DNA of 64,000 bases from Alligator mississippiensis (taxonomy: Eukaryota; Chordata; Crocodylia; Alligatoridae). The stretch is from contig NC_081833.1 in assembly GCF_030867095.1 (NCBI RefSeq), positions 72,855,395-72,919,394 on the forward strand, in the 5' to 3' direction. The stretch's first letter is position 1. Every line of letters begins with the position of its first letter. This document shows positions 12,952-24,060 of the stretch, piece by piece. Made by a program: the position numbers and the translations under genes. The notes below the pieces were generated by a model. It did no database searches. It was given only the letters and a program-made list of their open reading frames with translations, and had not been told where the DNA came from.

Positions 12952-13219
12952 GGCCATGTCTACACGTGATGCTATATTGCCATAGCAATGCATAATGGCA
13001 ATGGAGCGACTGCATGTGTCTACAAGTGACCAGCACCTACTTCGCTGTAGAGGTGTGCTGGCTCATTATAGCATGCTGCTACGGTGAAGTAACAGCTAAA
13101 AATAACCATGCACCCAGTGTATGGTGCAGTGCAGGCGGCTACTGGCCCCATGCTTTAGTACTTCCTAAAGCATGGGGGCAGTAGCAATGTTGCCGTATGG
13201 AGATATGTAGACGCGCCCC
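12952..13219. mobile_element. MITE with GGNCNYGTCTACA termini and an internal hairpin
   Basis: The left end reads 'GGCCATGTCTACACGTG' and the right end, reversed, reads 'GGGGCGCGTCTACATAT', giving an imperfect terminal inverted repeat of about 14 bp. Inside is a perfect palindrome: CCCCATGCTTTAG at 13146-13158 and its complement at 13165-13177, with a 6-base loop. The termini resemble those of the element at 56508-57064. There is no coding capacity. The superfamily is uncertain; a Harbinger-like or crocodilian 'Chompy'-like MITE is possible. Confidence 0.65.
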
Positions 13220-14494
13220 AAGGATGCCTATCTTCATGGGCAGATTTAGGATTTTGAAAAGGGGGCATGCAAATGGGGAGATGCATTATCCCATACCCAA
13301 CAACACATATTTTTCTCCAGTTAAAAATAAACTAGGAGCTTTACTAGGAGCCTAGGGCTGTATTATCCAGTCTCAGATTGAAGCAAAAAACATCATTTTC
13401 TTGGAATGAGTTAAAAACCATCTTCAGGGCTGCGAAATAGGAACTTCATTACCAGGAGCAATGAGCAGGCAGCAGTGTGGCAGAACAAAGGATAGTTTGA
13501 TTGGTGGAGCATCAAGACCATTACAAAGAAGAGAAGAATGAAGAGTTTGGAAGGGATCAATTAGGTTGTAATGAGCCATGAAGCCAACTGGCTCCCTCGG
13601 CATTGCCTAACTAGAAATGCTGATCCAAGGGGGTGGGGAACTGCATCACTGCACCCTTGCTCCCTGCCGTTCCCCCCTCTCTCCCCACCTGGATCTGCCC
13701 GTGTTAGGCAACACAAACCAATGAGAAGACATTGCTCTTTGCCTTGCACTGTCTCCTTGCCCGACACCAGCTCTTTTTCAAGTTCATGGTCTTAATCTTC
13801 AAAAGCCTGGGCTTTATTTGTTAGGACACAGTTCAGCAGCTTGGCATGGTAGCTACAATCAATAATGACTTGTTGCCAATGAAAGTCATTTTTCAGGGGC
13901 AGGGCCCTTTTCCTTTGGATGATGCCTTATACAAGGCACAAACTGCTGAAAAAATGAATACTGGGGAATTTTGTCGGCATAATTTTGGTGGCATGTCAGT
14001 GCACCAAGGCAGCACAGAGGTTGCATATAGAGTATTGTGACTGTGTGCATTATTTAAAACAGCCCTGTGAATAGCACGCTGGGATCTGTATATTAAATAC
14101 ACCATTTTCACACATCCAATGAATTTAACAATAAAAAGGGACTGGCGCGGTTTATGACTGGGCCTCACGCTGAGTCCAATTAAACCTACTGTTTCCAATC
14201 AGGTTTAATGTGAGGATAAAGTGAATGCTCCCTGAGATTTGAGAGGAGGATAATTTGTCAGTAATAATAAGTGTAGACAAACAGGATGTTCCACAGTGCA
14301 GGGACTTGATTAGAACCAAATGTGCTCCTAGGGATCATCTCTAAACTCCCAACAGCACATGGATTGAGTGGTATTTGCAACTTGTACAATTCCTTTTGCA
14401 GGGCTATGCAGCTTTTGCAATTACTCCCAGCTCACGTGCAAAAGTAGGATCCAGACTTGTGGGTCACTGTGAGCCATCTCTGTGCTGTTTTTCC

Positions 14495-14571
14495 AACATG
14501 GTTCAGCTTTATAACCTGTCAATGCAAGGACATCCTAACAGGAAAGGGAAAAAGTCTTGGGTTTTCAGCCT
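14495..14571. repeat. 77-bp direct repeat, copy 1
   Basis: This block begins 'AACATGGTTCAGCTTTATAA' and ends 'TTTTCAGCCT'. It aligns without gaps to 16621-16697 with 7 differences by eye (about 91% identity). Sequence on both sides diverges abruptly. It may be a local duplication or two copies of an undescribed short repeat. Confidence 0.85.
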
Positions 14572-15620
14572 GGCCCTATCCTACTTCCTGACAAGAGCCT
14601 GTCTAGCTGCTCTTAACATTGGCAAAAAGTACATTTCCTAATCAAAATGGAGTTTCCTCCAAAAGGTGAATTCTTTCTTGATGAACTCAGCCATGGAAAT
14701 AAAACTAGCAGCCATCATCTCATGGTCCAGAAAGTCCCTTCAGGCTTGGAAGAGCTTATCAAGATGAAATGAGGACAGTTTCAAGCAAACCCAGCAGGCA
14801 GGCTTTCAAACAGACCAGAGATCAGTCTAGTGACTTCTTTCCTTGGGGGTGGAGAGAATTTTCCAAGAAGGATTTTCTTGCTTCTTGGCCTGACTGGAGC
14901 TTCAGTAACTCAATGCTTGTTACTTAAGTTATAGTCCCTGAGAAATCAGTGGTTACCTGTTGCTAAAGAACTGCTTTTGTTCATTAGAGAAGAACCAGCC
15001 TGAGGTCAATGTGCAGAACAGTTAACATACTAGCAAACCACTAATTAACCTAAACACAGAAGCAGGAGCCCGCTTCCAAAATGTGTCTCTAATTCACCCT
15101 CCGTCAGTGTTTACAACAGTACAATGGATCGTGTGTAATGCAGCGGCTGTGGTGAGAGAAGCTGGACGGGGCTGCAACGTATGGGAGCATTTCTATAAAC
15201 CTACAGAGACATTTGGATTAGGCAGTTTGCTAACCAAAATGCAAGGCTGGATTGTACACAGTCAACCCTGCCCTGTAGTTTTGGGGCAAAACCTCTTGAA
15301 ATAAATGCCCCCTGCCTTTGGGGTTCTAACCGCAGGTAGCATTACAGAAGCATCTCCTCCAGGCATTTCCAGTCCTGTTCAAAGGTTTCTTTTCTATCAT
15401 TTCCAAGCCAACCCTGGGAATTTTGCACTTCTTTGAATAAGCATCTCAACCCTTCCTCTCTGAAATTACATGCAGTCTTCAGTGGATCCTTGGATAAATC
15501 GGTTAAGCCACAGGCTCTAATGATGGTCGGAAAAGGAAGTGTTGTGATTTATGCACCTATCTCATGGCAGGGGTGGCACATTAGGTGATAATCAGTCCCT
15601 AAACTTGCTTTAATTTCTTT

Positions 15621-15722
15621 CATCCCATTTTTTGTTATCTTATATCCCATTTGTATCATCCCATTTGTTATCTTATATCCCATTTTTTGTTATCTTATAT
15701 TTTTTGTTATCTCTTTTTTTTT
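15621..15722. repeat. AT-rich short tandem repeat (TTATCTTATATCCCATTTTT type)
   Basis: The motif 'TTATCTTATATCCCATTT' and shortened derivatives repeat about four times, ending in a T run. The pattern indicates replication slippage. Confidence 0.8.
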
Positions 15723-16620
15723 GCATTCGGTGTCTATCCATGTCTGGCTCTCTGGTGCACCTCCATTCCTGAGTGACATGGAGGTTAGACATGTCTAGGA
15801 GCTGGCTGCCTTGGCCCTTGAATGGATGCCAGTGTAAATTAGAGCCTTTCAACTTCCAGCACCAGCTTCTGCCTTGGACAACTGCCATGACCGAGGAAGA
15901 CAGCAACAGCGGTCGACATATTTGAGCCTGCAGCGAATGTGCCCTGGAGACCCCAGCCAGACCAAAAAAACAAAACCCTGATCAGTCTGGTTGCACTGTC
16001 CTGGTGGGGTTTCCATTAAAGACATCATAGAGAATCACAAGCCACTAAACTGCATTGTGGATGCAGATTTTGGGCTTCACCAGTACTTTGCCCCTCTCCT
16101 GAGAGCCTTGCAGCTACTCAGACTCTGCAGAGGGAACTGGCCAGTTCTGAGATGCATACTGGGGATACAGAAGCAACTGGACAAGTGGGAAGAGGACTGG
16201 GCAAACTAGGACTAGAGTCATGGGCTCACAAGCCTAAGTAACAAGGATAATACAGCCTATGGTTGTATTCATCTTTTCCCCTTTGGAGGCAATACTTGAA
16301 CTGGATGCCATATGGGTTGCAAGAAGCAAGGACCTCACATCTGTGCATTAGCTTTGTCATGGACTACGTGACCTGTCGCATAGGGAAGGGACAGAGGATT
16401 TAGGGACAAAAGCTTGCTCCCTTTTTTTTCCTTCCTTCCATAAAACAATAGGAGGTCAACTTATATATTCCCTCCCCAGGAGCCTCGTCCCCATGGGTTT
16501 ATCTTGCTGGCGTCTTACTTTCAAGTGCCCTGGACTGTAAAGAGAAGCTACGATGTTGATGAAAGAGGTCCCCATTTTTCCCATTGTTCTTCATTGCCTT
16601 CAGTGTGGCCTCAGATTTCA

Positions 16621-16697
16621 AACATGGTTCAGTTTTATAACCTGTCAATGCAAGGATGTCCTAACAGGAAGGGGGAAAAGTCTTGCATTTTCAGCCT
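16621..16697. repeat. 77-bp direct repeat, copy 2
   Basis: This is the second copy of the block at 14495-14571, in the same orientation 2.1 kb away. Differences are all substitutions. No terminal repeats or target duplication are visible. Confidence 0.85.
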
Positions 16698-18700
16698 CAC
16701 TTATGAAAAGAAATATTCCTGGAGGGAAAAAGCTCAGGCAAAACAAAAAAAAATGACCTGTGGCTGCAATTGGAAATGTAGTGTTGGACTTGCATGCACT
16801 TCTCGTGTCTTTGACGAGGGATGTCATTTGAAAAGGCACGCTTTTCTATCCTTACGCAGTAACTTGTCTGGAAGCAGCATAATGCATCTTAGTCAAACCG
16901 ATCCAGGGAAATAAAAGGTTTGACTCAATTTAGAGACATGCCTCGTTTCTGGGAAAGAGGGGTCTGCAGAAAAAAGAGCAGGAAAAGGAGGCAAAGATAA
17001 AGAAAAGGCGGGAGCTCCGCTGGAAAGGACAGTGTTTTCCTCTTCCTCAATTTCTTGTGTAACAAAACCCCACTCTGTTCAATGATGCAGTTCTATTGAC
17101 CTGAATTTCCTGTTCTGTCTTTTGGCTTTGCTGCCGCTTGTCTTGTGATAATGGGGAGCATGGTGGTTTTAACTTTATCTAGTTACACAACACCAAGCCA
17201 GCAAATGTTTCACACGCAGCGTCTGGGAACGGGAGAAGTGAAACCCTCGCTTAAATGGGAACTCGCTGCGTGACCTTCTTATGTCCCTGCTTCTGCCACC
17301 TCCATCCGGCAGTTTTGAACCTGGGTGTAGCTAAACATTTTGAGAGAGTCCCTTAAGTTTGAGCTGCTAGATGGCTTCAGTGCGGGCCCAGTAGGGAGGC
17401 TGGGGAAGGAGGGTGGGCTGCTTGAGTCTTGTCTCCTTCCTTCCAGGGCCCAGCAGGTCAACGGGAATGTGAAGGAGGGGAGTGGGTTATCAAATGTTGG
17501 CTGCTGCTCCATATGGACTGGCTCGCAGCAGGACACCCACAGCCCAGCAGCAATAAAGCTGAAATTTGGCCCCCCCCATGTGCCCCGAAGTGACGTGAAG
17601 GCCGCGTTCTTGGGGAGTAAACAGATGTTGGTTCTGGGAGCACATCACCCGTACACAAGGCAGGTACCATGGACAGAGTATTACAAATGCCACGTATGGC
17701 TGCAAGATAAATGACTTCTCATTTATTGACAGCGGGGGCTGGATCAAAAACCTAGCTCCAAGCCCCTCCAAACTCCAGAAAAATTCACATCCACATCCCA
17801 AGCAGAGTTTCCTGGCTCTAGCCCATCTCAGGCTGACGCGGTGCCATCTGGCAATAAGACCGTGTTGTATGTAGACAGACATTTGCTTACCAATATTGCA
17901 CAGTAGTGGGATTGTGTTCTCTATAATTTTCTGGGTAGACACAGGAATGGGTAGAGATTGCTGGTCTGTGTGTGTCTGGGATTCAGCGATGAATCCATCT
18001 TGCTGCTTCTGCAGGGTTGAATTTGAGAAGATATGCTTGCTTTTTTTTTTTTCAGCTGCACGCTATTAAGACTAGAGTTTAGCAGCCCTCCTAATTAGAA
18101 AAGAATGCAGCTAATATTAATGCAATTAATAATACATTCCAAATGATTCTGGATTGAAGAAAAAACCAACCCAGTGGCTTCTAAATCTTAATTTATAATG
18201 TCAGCGTGTAATTGAATATCGGCCGTCTTCTCTTGTACGAAGTAGTAGAAAACCATCACAATCATCCCTTGTCTGAGCAGAGGTGTTATCACCATCAGGG
18301 TTTCTAATTTGAAGGTGGTCAATTTAAAAAGGCTGCAAGGTGGGAAGCCTTGAATGAATGCTTTGGAAGTCATCCAAATGCTAATTTATTTTATTCTTCC
18401 AGTTTCACTACCTGCAAATGTTGGAGCTGCCAGAGATTGCCAATGCAAATGGGCTGAAGGGGTTTGCTCCTCTGGGAACACAAAAGGACAGTATCAAGTT
18501 GGTTTGCTTTTATTTTGTCACTGTGTATCCCAGCACTTAATATGTGTGAAAGTTTAGAAAATAGCATCAAGGGAATAATTGAAGTAAAAGGCAAGACTCT
18601 ACGTCCAGCTCTAGTTATCCATGCACCGATGGGGCGGGGAAATTATGTGAGCCTCTTCTCTTTCCTTTCAGACACACAAAGAGGATCCTTGCTTCCTAGC

Positions 18701-18922
18701 AGGGATCCTAGTTTTCTCCGATTTAAAAAAATCCCCAATTTTCAGATTAAAAAAAAGTAACCCTAAATCCACGTTTTTCCACAATTAAAATGAAACACCA
18801 CTATATGTTTATCTATATACTGCTGGCATTTCATCTGAATCACAAAAAAAATCCCCAATTTTCAAATTAAAAAAGTAACCCCAAATCCATATTTTTCTAA
18901 ATCGGAGAAAACCAGGATTCCT
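18701..18922. mobile_element. AT-rich TIR element (MITE) with internal direct repeats
   Basis: The left end 'GGGATCCTAGTTTTCTCCG' and the reversed right end 'GGAATCCTGGTTTTCTCCG' form an inverted repeat of about 25 bp with few mismatches. Each end is followed inward by related AT-rich sequence, and the block 'AATCCCCAATTTTCAGATT' with 'AAGTAACCCTAAATCCA' is present twice in direct orientation (about 18729-18783 and 18847-18897). No target duplication was certain and there is no coding capacity. I know similar repeats from reptile genomes but not a family name. Confidence 0.7.
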
Positions 18923-21117
18923 GTAATCATAAGGGAATCCACTGGACTGTTTTAGTGACTTGCTCACTAGGCCAATGCATGGGGGGGTAAAGACCCCTGT
19001 CTTTTTTTTGTGACTAGGTTTGAGATAGCCAGCATGCACAAGGCACGGGCTGCAATGCCTTTCGGCAGCATTTTTGCTGTTCTGCTTTGCATGGATTTAA
19101 ATCCCAGGCAAGATTTTGTTCCTTCCAGTTCAATTTTCATGTGACATCCCCACTGATCCCACTAGAGGGGGATGCTTCGAGAGAAGTGGACAGCAGCCGG
19201 TGGAAGCCAATACACTGTATTAATTTACCAGCCCTGCTCTTCTTAGCAGGTGGACAAGGGTGTTTCCCGCTGTCAGCAAAATGCCACTCTGTGTCCTTAC
19301 CCCTCCCTATGTGACCTGTTGCCCCAGGCTTTCCCTGCAGCTCATTTCGGGGAACGGGTGTGGACGTTTATTCAGGATTGAACCAGAAGTTTTATTGCAC
19401 CCCGCCACCCCGTCCAACCTCACACGGGTTCATCAGTGTTTGATTCATCTTGATTTGAAATTCCTGGAAAAAAGGCGCTGGCTAGGAGCAAAACAATCAT
19501 GTCTCTGTCTGTCCGTCTCTGCTCTCAGCTCCTTTCATTGCTGTTCCTCCCCTGTGCTGTTTGCCCAGTCTCGAAGCGCTCTGCTCCCTGGTACGAAGAC
19601 CCGCTCTTTGTTTGCTTCTTGAAGTCTCTTCTTACACCTCATAAGAAAAACAGATTGTACAATCAACTGGAGCCACGGGAATTATCGCTGGCTTCCAGCG
19701 CCCTCCGCGGACAGATTTTGACAATCGAGTGGCATAAAAGGTTGCCGCTTTTTCATCTGTTTGGTTTTATTTCCAGAGAAATGCATGAGCTGGATAAAGA
19801 TCTCAGGGCTGGGAGAGTGGTAATGCAATTTGAGGGATCACGAGGGGGTGGGGGGTCATTGCATATTGCAGATCAGTAACTGCAATAAACCACTTACTGG
19901 GGTATTCATTTGTTTTTTAACACCTTCCCCAGGACCAAATGCAGAAGGGGAAAGGGGTGTTTGGGAGCTCACAGAAGGAAGCTGTCAAAATCCCTTTGCA
20001 TCTTAGGCAGGGAAGGCCATGACTTTAAAACCTTAGCAGTCAATCATTCGTCTTGCAGAGTGTTAGGTAAATAGGGACAGATAACAGATGGGACCCCATG
20101 GACGGCTGGGCTCGAATGCACTTTAATAGACTGAAAAGGTAGGGACACACGGACCAAGCCTAAACTCTAGGACGCCCTTTCGTGAGAGCTGAGAGATCTC
20201 AGCCCTGCACAGGATTGGGCCTGTATGTCATCCATACTCAGACAAACAGCTCCAAGGTGATTAATAGCTTCGTTCAGGAGAATAAAGATTGCTGCCAGAA
20301 GGACCGGGCCTTTAATCAGCTAAGAGTCATAGGGATGAAATATGGCTTTTTTCTTGTTTTAGCAGCAAAATTGGGGGCTCCGTCCTCCTCCCCTGAACTC
20401 AGTGGCCAAACTCCCACTGTCATCAAGGGGCGCTGGCTTCGTCCCCTGCTGGGGAGCTTATAAGGTAGCTCAGCTGTGCTTTTAGCCTGCATCTCAGTGC
20501 TGCAAGCTGAACAAATATTGAGCACTGCAGCACTTAGCAATATGCAATCCCTCATTTTTTTCCTCCTAATGTGAATCCTTCCTATTGGGCTCATTTTTAA
20601 GGGAAAGAAAGATTTTGAATACTTTCTCACCCTTGGATTTTTGTGCCTGTCGCTGCAGGGGAAGCTATGAAGCTGTGATCTGGCTCCCACATGAATACAC
20701 CAGAGTCATCAGGGTTTATACCCTCCGCTGCTCCGGCTATAATTTTTAAGTCTAATAGGAGTTTAACAGACAGGACAAGAAGATGCCCGTCCTCAGATGC
20801 TCACAGTCTAAACTGAATCTGTAACCGGCAGGAGAGAAAAAAAACGTTCCCATCTCATCTCGGGTTAGAAAATGTCATTCTGGTGATGGATTGCCATGCA
20901 TTCTTGCAGATTTTACTGGGTTGCATCACCCCCAGGCACCCTCTTTAAACGGCACGATGCCAGCCCCAGATGTGGCGGCAGTTCTTTGTAATGAATTTTA
21001 AAGAGAGGAGAGTTTGATCAGAGCAATAACAAGGGATCAGTACTCATGCACGGTTCCCAGGGCAGGCAAAGGCAAAGCTTTCATGAGTCAGAACATGACG
21101 AGAATTCAGAGAACGAG
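18923..21117. other. Non-coding stretch; possible CTCF-like sites
   Basis: No gene was recognised. Two GC-rich words resemble the CTCF core: 'AGCGCCCTCCGCGGA' near 19698-19710 (motif on the minus strand) and 'CATCAAGGGGCGCTGG' at 20421-20436 (plus strand). A stretch at 20765-20815 with 'CTCACAGTCTAAA' resembles a very old LINE-like remnant. All are tentative. Confidence 0.4.
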
Positions 21118-21210
21118 GCTGTAAGTCCTGGATCTGCCACCAACGTGCGTAGATGGTCCTAGGTAAATTGCTTGGTCTCCCCGTGCCTCAGTTTCCTCTG
21201 TATGAGACCT
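21118..21210 (+). repeat. MIR/CORE-SINE fragment
   Basis: 'GGATCTGCCACCAA' followed by 'GGTCCTAGGTAAATTGCTTG' and 'CCGTGCCTCAGTTTCCTC' matches the MIR core ('TGACCTTGGGCAAGTC') and the conserved 'TGCCTCAGTTTCC' block in order and spacing. Confidence 0.75.
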
Positions 21211-22179
21211 GAGTATAAGATCATATCCCTTTCACTACAGTTCAGAACAGCTGTTGCTTTGTCGCCTCTAATGGAAGCCTAATTAGGTGTCAGGACTGTA
21301 GATATCCAGGCAATGTATAGTGTATAAGACGAGAAATAGAAAAATGGACTGGGTGCCCTGAATGCCCGCTGAAGGCAGCAGGTTTCATTCATATAATGGT
21401 GTCAAGGGGGTTTTATCTACGTTGGGAGCAGGATCACAGCCAGCTTCTTTCTAACTCTTCAGAGCCACCATAATGCTCTGATTTTGAATACTTCCCTTCT
21501 TGCATCCTTGTGACAGATCCTTCCTTTTTGTGTCCTTGGGACAAAGTATTTGGCAGTTTGCAGATTCGCTGGAATCTGATGCCGTGAGCGCGTCTGCTTT
21601 GGCCTCTAACTTGCAACCTCTGGGCTGTCAACCCTGCACCTTAGCGCCTGCATGACCCTGGCCCCTGATGCTGGATGAAGTGCTGAGAAAGCAAAGCCGA
21701 CCAAGTACTACGCACGCCTGCCCAAGTCCGACAAGCCCTGCGGTACTATGCCATTAACATCAGCCACAGGACTGACCTTCAGCAGGCTCCGAGCAGAAGA
21801 GCCCCTGCTCACAGAGCAGTTCACAATGAGTTTCCTGGGGCTGTTTGTTTGTTTTATTCCTCCGGCTAGGCCCCGGCAGGCTCCGGTGCTGATGATGACA
21901 CTGAAGGCAAGGGAGATTTGCTACCGGGAGAAGTGCCAGGGCCTGATCCTGCATTTTCTAACAGGAACTCGAGTTTATGGGGTTTGGCCTTTAAATTTTC
22001 TCTTAATAATCAATTAACTGAAATTCTCACCCCTGATTTGCACATGACATTTTCCCCCAGCTGTTTCATTTTCACTATTTACAATGCAAAGGAAATGCAC
22101 TTGCAGCAAGTGTAAACTGAATCTGTAACTGGCTGGAGGGAAAAGAATAGCCCCGTCCATAGGAACATGGGGGGTCAGA

Positions 22180-24060
22180 GAGGAAAAGAAACATCGGTTT
22201 AATCCAAAAACCTTAAGTCGGCATCCATCTAGCTCAGCAAAATCGAGAAATCGGTTTCTCCATCCGAATTAAGTTCGACTGACTGAATTCAGTTGTAACA
22301 TCTGGGGGCAGAGAATTGCAGCCCAGTATCTCTTGTCTTGTTATAGGCTGAAGAGGTAAGTGTGGGTTTAATGCCCATATAGATAAGCCCTTATCTAAAG
22401 GATATAACACTTAACTTTACAGTCCACATACTTATTTAACAATTGCTAATAGCTGCTGGGTTTACTGCAGTTGTGTCTCTATTATGCTCAACACAATCAC
22501 AATTATCTCTAAATAGGGAGGGCAAGCCATGCCTGAGAACACACCAATGTGTTGGCTTTGTTGCAAGACAGGCTTTCTTATTATAAGCAAGTACTTCAGT
22601 GGTTAGCAATAAGCTGATAATAGAAGGGGCATTTCCACATCAGTTTAAACTAATGGCAGTCTGAAGCATTTTGATGGTCTCAAAGTGTGGGCTAGGAATT
22701 AAAAGTATAATGTAAGTTGACAAGAAGGAGAGAGAGGGACGGAGGGGACCTCCGTGTATTTGGTCTGATAATGTGACTAATCACAGGGAGACAACTGATC
22801 TGAAAAAAGAAATCCTGCTTAAACAATTTCTTTTGTATTGCAGAAGCAAAAACATAAATTAAGACTTAGGGAAAAACCTATCCTTCAGTAAATTACCTCT
22901 GGGCTTGAAATTATTCACACAGGACTAATACTGCTTTAAAGGGGTGATGGGGATATACTAAAAGAAAGATGAGAGGGCAAATGAAAAGCATAGTCTCTTC
23001 CTAAAGAAAGCATAGAAAATGCATCTGATCACCAAAAAGGAATCATTGGTCCCACCGTGTTCAACTTTTTTTTGAAAGCATAAAAAGGCGAAATCTCAAT
23101 TTCCAGTAAAAGGAGAATGTGTAAATAGCAGCACAAGCAACAGAAAGCAAAATTCATGGCAAGAAAAGGGGCCAGGATAAATAGCAATGCACTAAGGAGG
23201 AACAGGCTATTGAACAGCACCAATAAAGCACAACCACCTATTCTGTGAAATTAGGGAACAATGCTACTTGATGGTATCTTCCTTGTCTGGTGTAATTTGC
23301 TCAGTAAATGGTGAGTTGTTGCAAATCACTTACCTAACAGCAATTGAGCTGTTGATGGACAGATCGTGTTTTAACTTCCACATAAATCCCCACAAAATAT
23401 TTAAGTTAAGTAAAACCTTCTTGTCATTCATCCCCTTGTAGTAAATACAGATGTGGGGTTTTTCCTTTGCATTTCAGCTAGACATTGTATTCATGTTGTC
23501 TTTAATCTGCACATACTGAAGGGAAGGGGATTTCCCCCCTCTCCCCCCCTCCTTTCAACCTCCCACCTGGGCACTGACAGCAAAAAGTATTTAAAAGGAA
23601 ATTCTTATTTTATGGCCAAATTATAGTAATCACAAGCTATAAACTAATTGAGCCAACTCCCCCACTAAAACTGAAGGGTGCATTGAATCTAGTCCTTTAA
23701 TGAAGTGCCCAGCCTGAATGACACATGCATTTATGACCTAAATGAATCCAAACATACTAGGTTATAATTGCTACACTTCAAATTTACCCTTTCATACCAT
23801 GTAAGCCATTAAACAACATTCACTTTTGGCTGGGTAAATGTTATGCAGCCACCCCTCTGCCAGAGGAACTGGAGGATTCATTCCTGCTGTATAGTCTCAC
23901 TATATTTCCCTTTTGTTCATAAAGATGAGTGAGTTATGGCATGACAGAGGAATAGAGGAAGGAGGAAAGAACATAACAGATGGGGATGAAGTGTGCTTCT
24001 CCTTTGCAGCAGTAACTGAAAGAGCAAATTCTTTTAAAGTCATTTTATTACATATACATA
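22180..24060. other. AT-rich, repeat-poor block; candidate conserved non-coding DNA
   Basis: About 1.9 kb without any transposon remnant I can recognise, rich in AT homeodomain-like words (TAATTA, TTATTTA, ATTTA). Open frames are short. Such repeat-poor AT-rich blocks in otherwise repeat-littered vertebrate DNA often contain conserved regulatory elements. This is an inference; no alignment could be run. Confidence 0.3.

Larger units (their letters stand above)
13220..18700. other. Non-coding stretch with a duplicated 77-bp block
   Basis: No gene was recognised. A dispersed 77-bp direct repeat and a short AT-rich tandem repeat are listed separately. A plus-strand frame at about 15991-16209 (72 codons) is open but matches nothing I know. 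An acceptor-like 'TTTTATTCTTCCAG' ends near 18401 without a supportable exon after it. Confidence 0.5.

Noticed and set aside
15991-16209. 72-codon plus-strand frame with a protein-like composition
   Set aside because: No family recognised, no ATG at its start, and length is within chance expectation.
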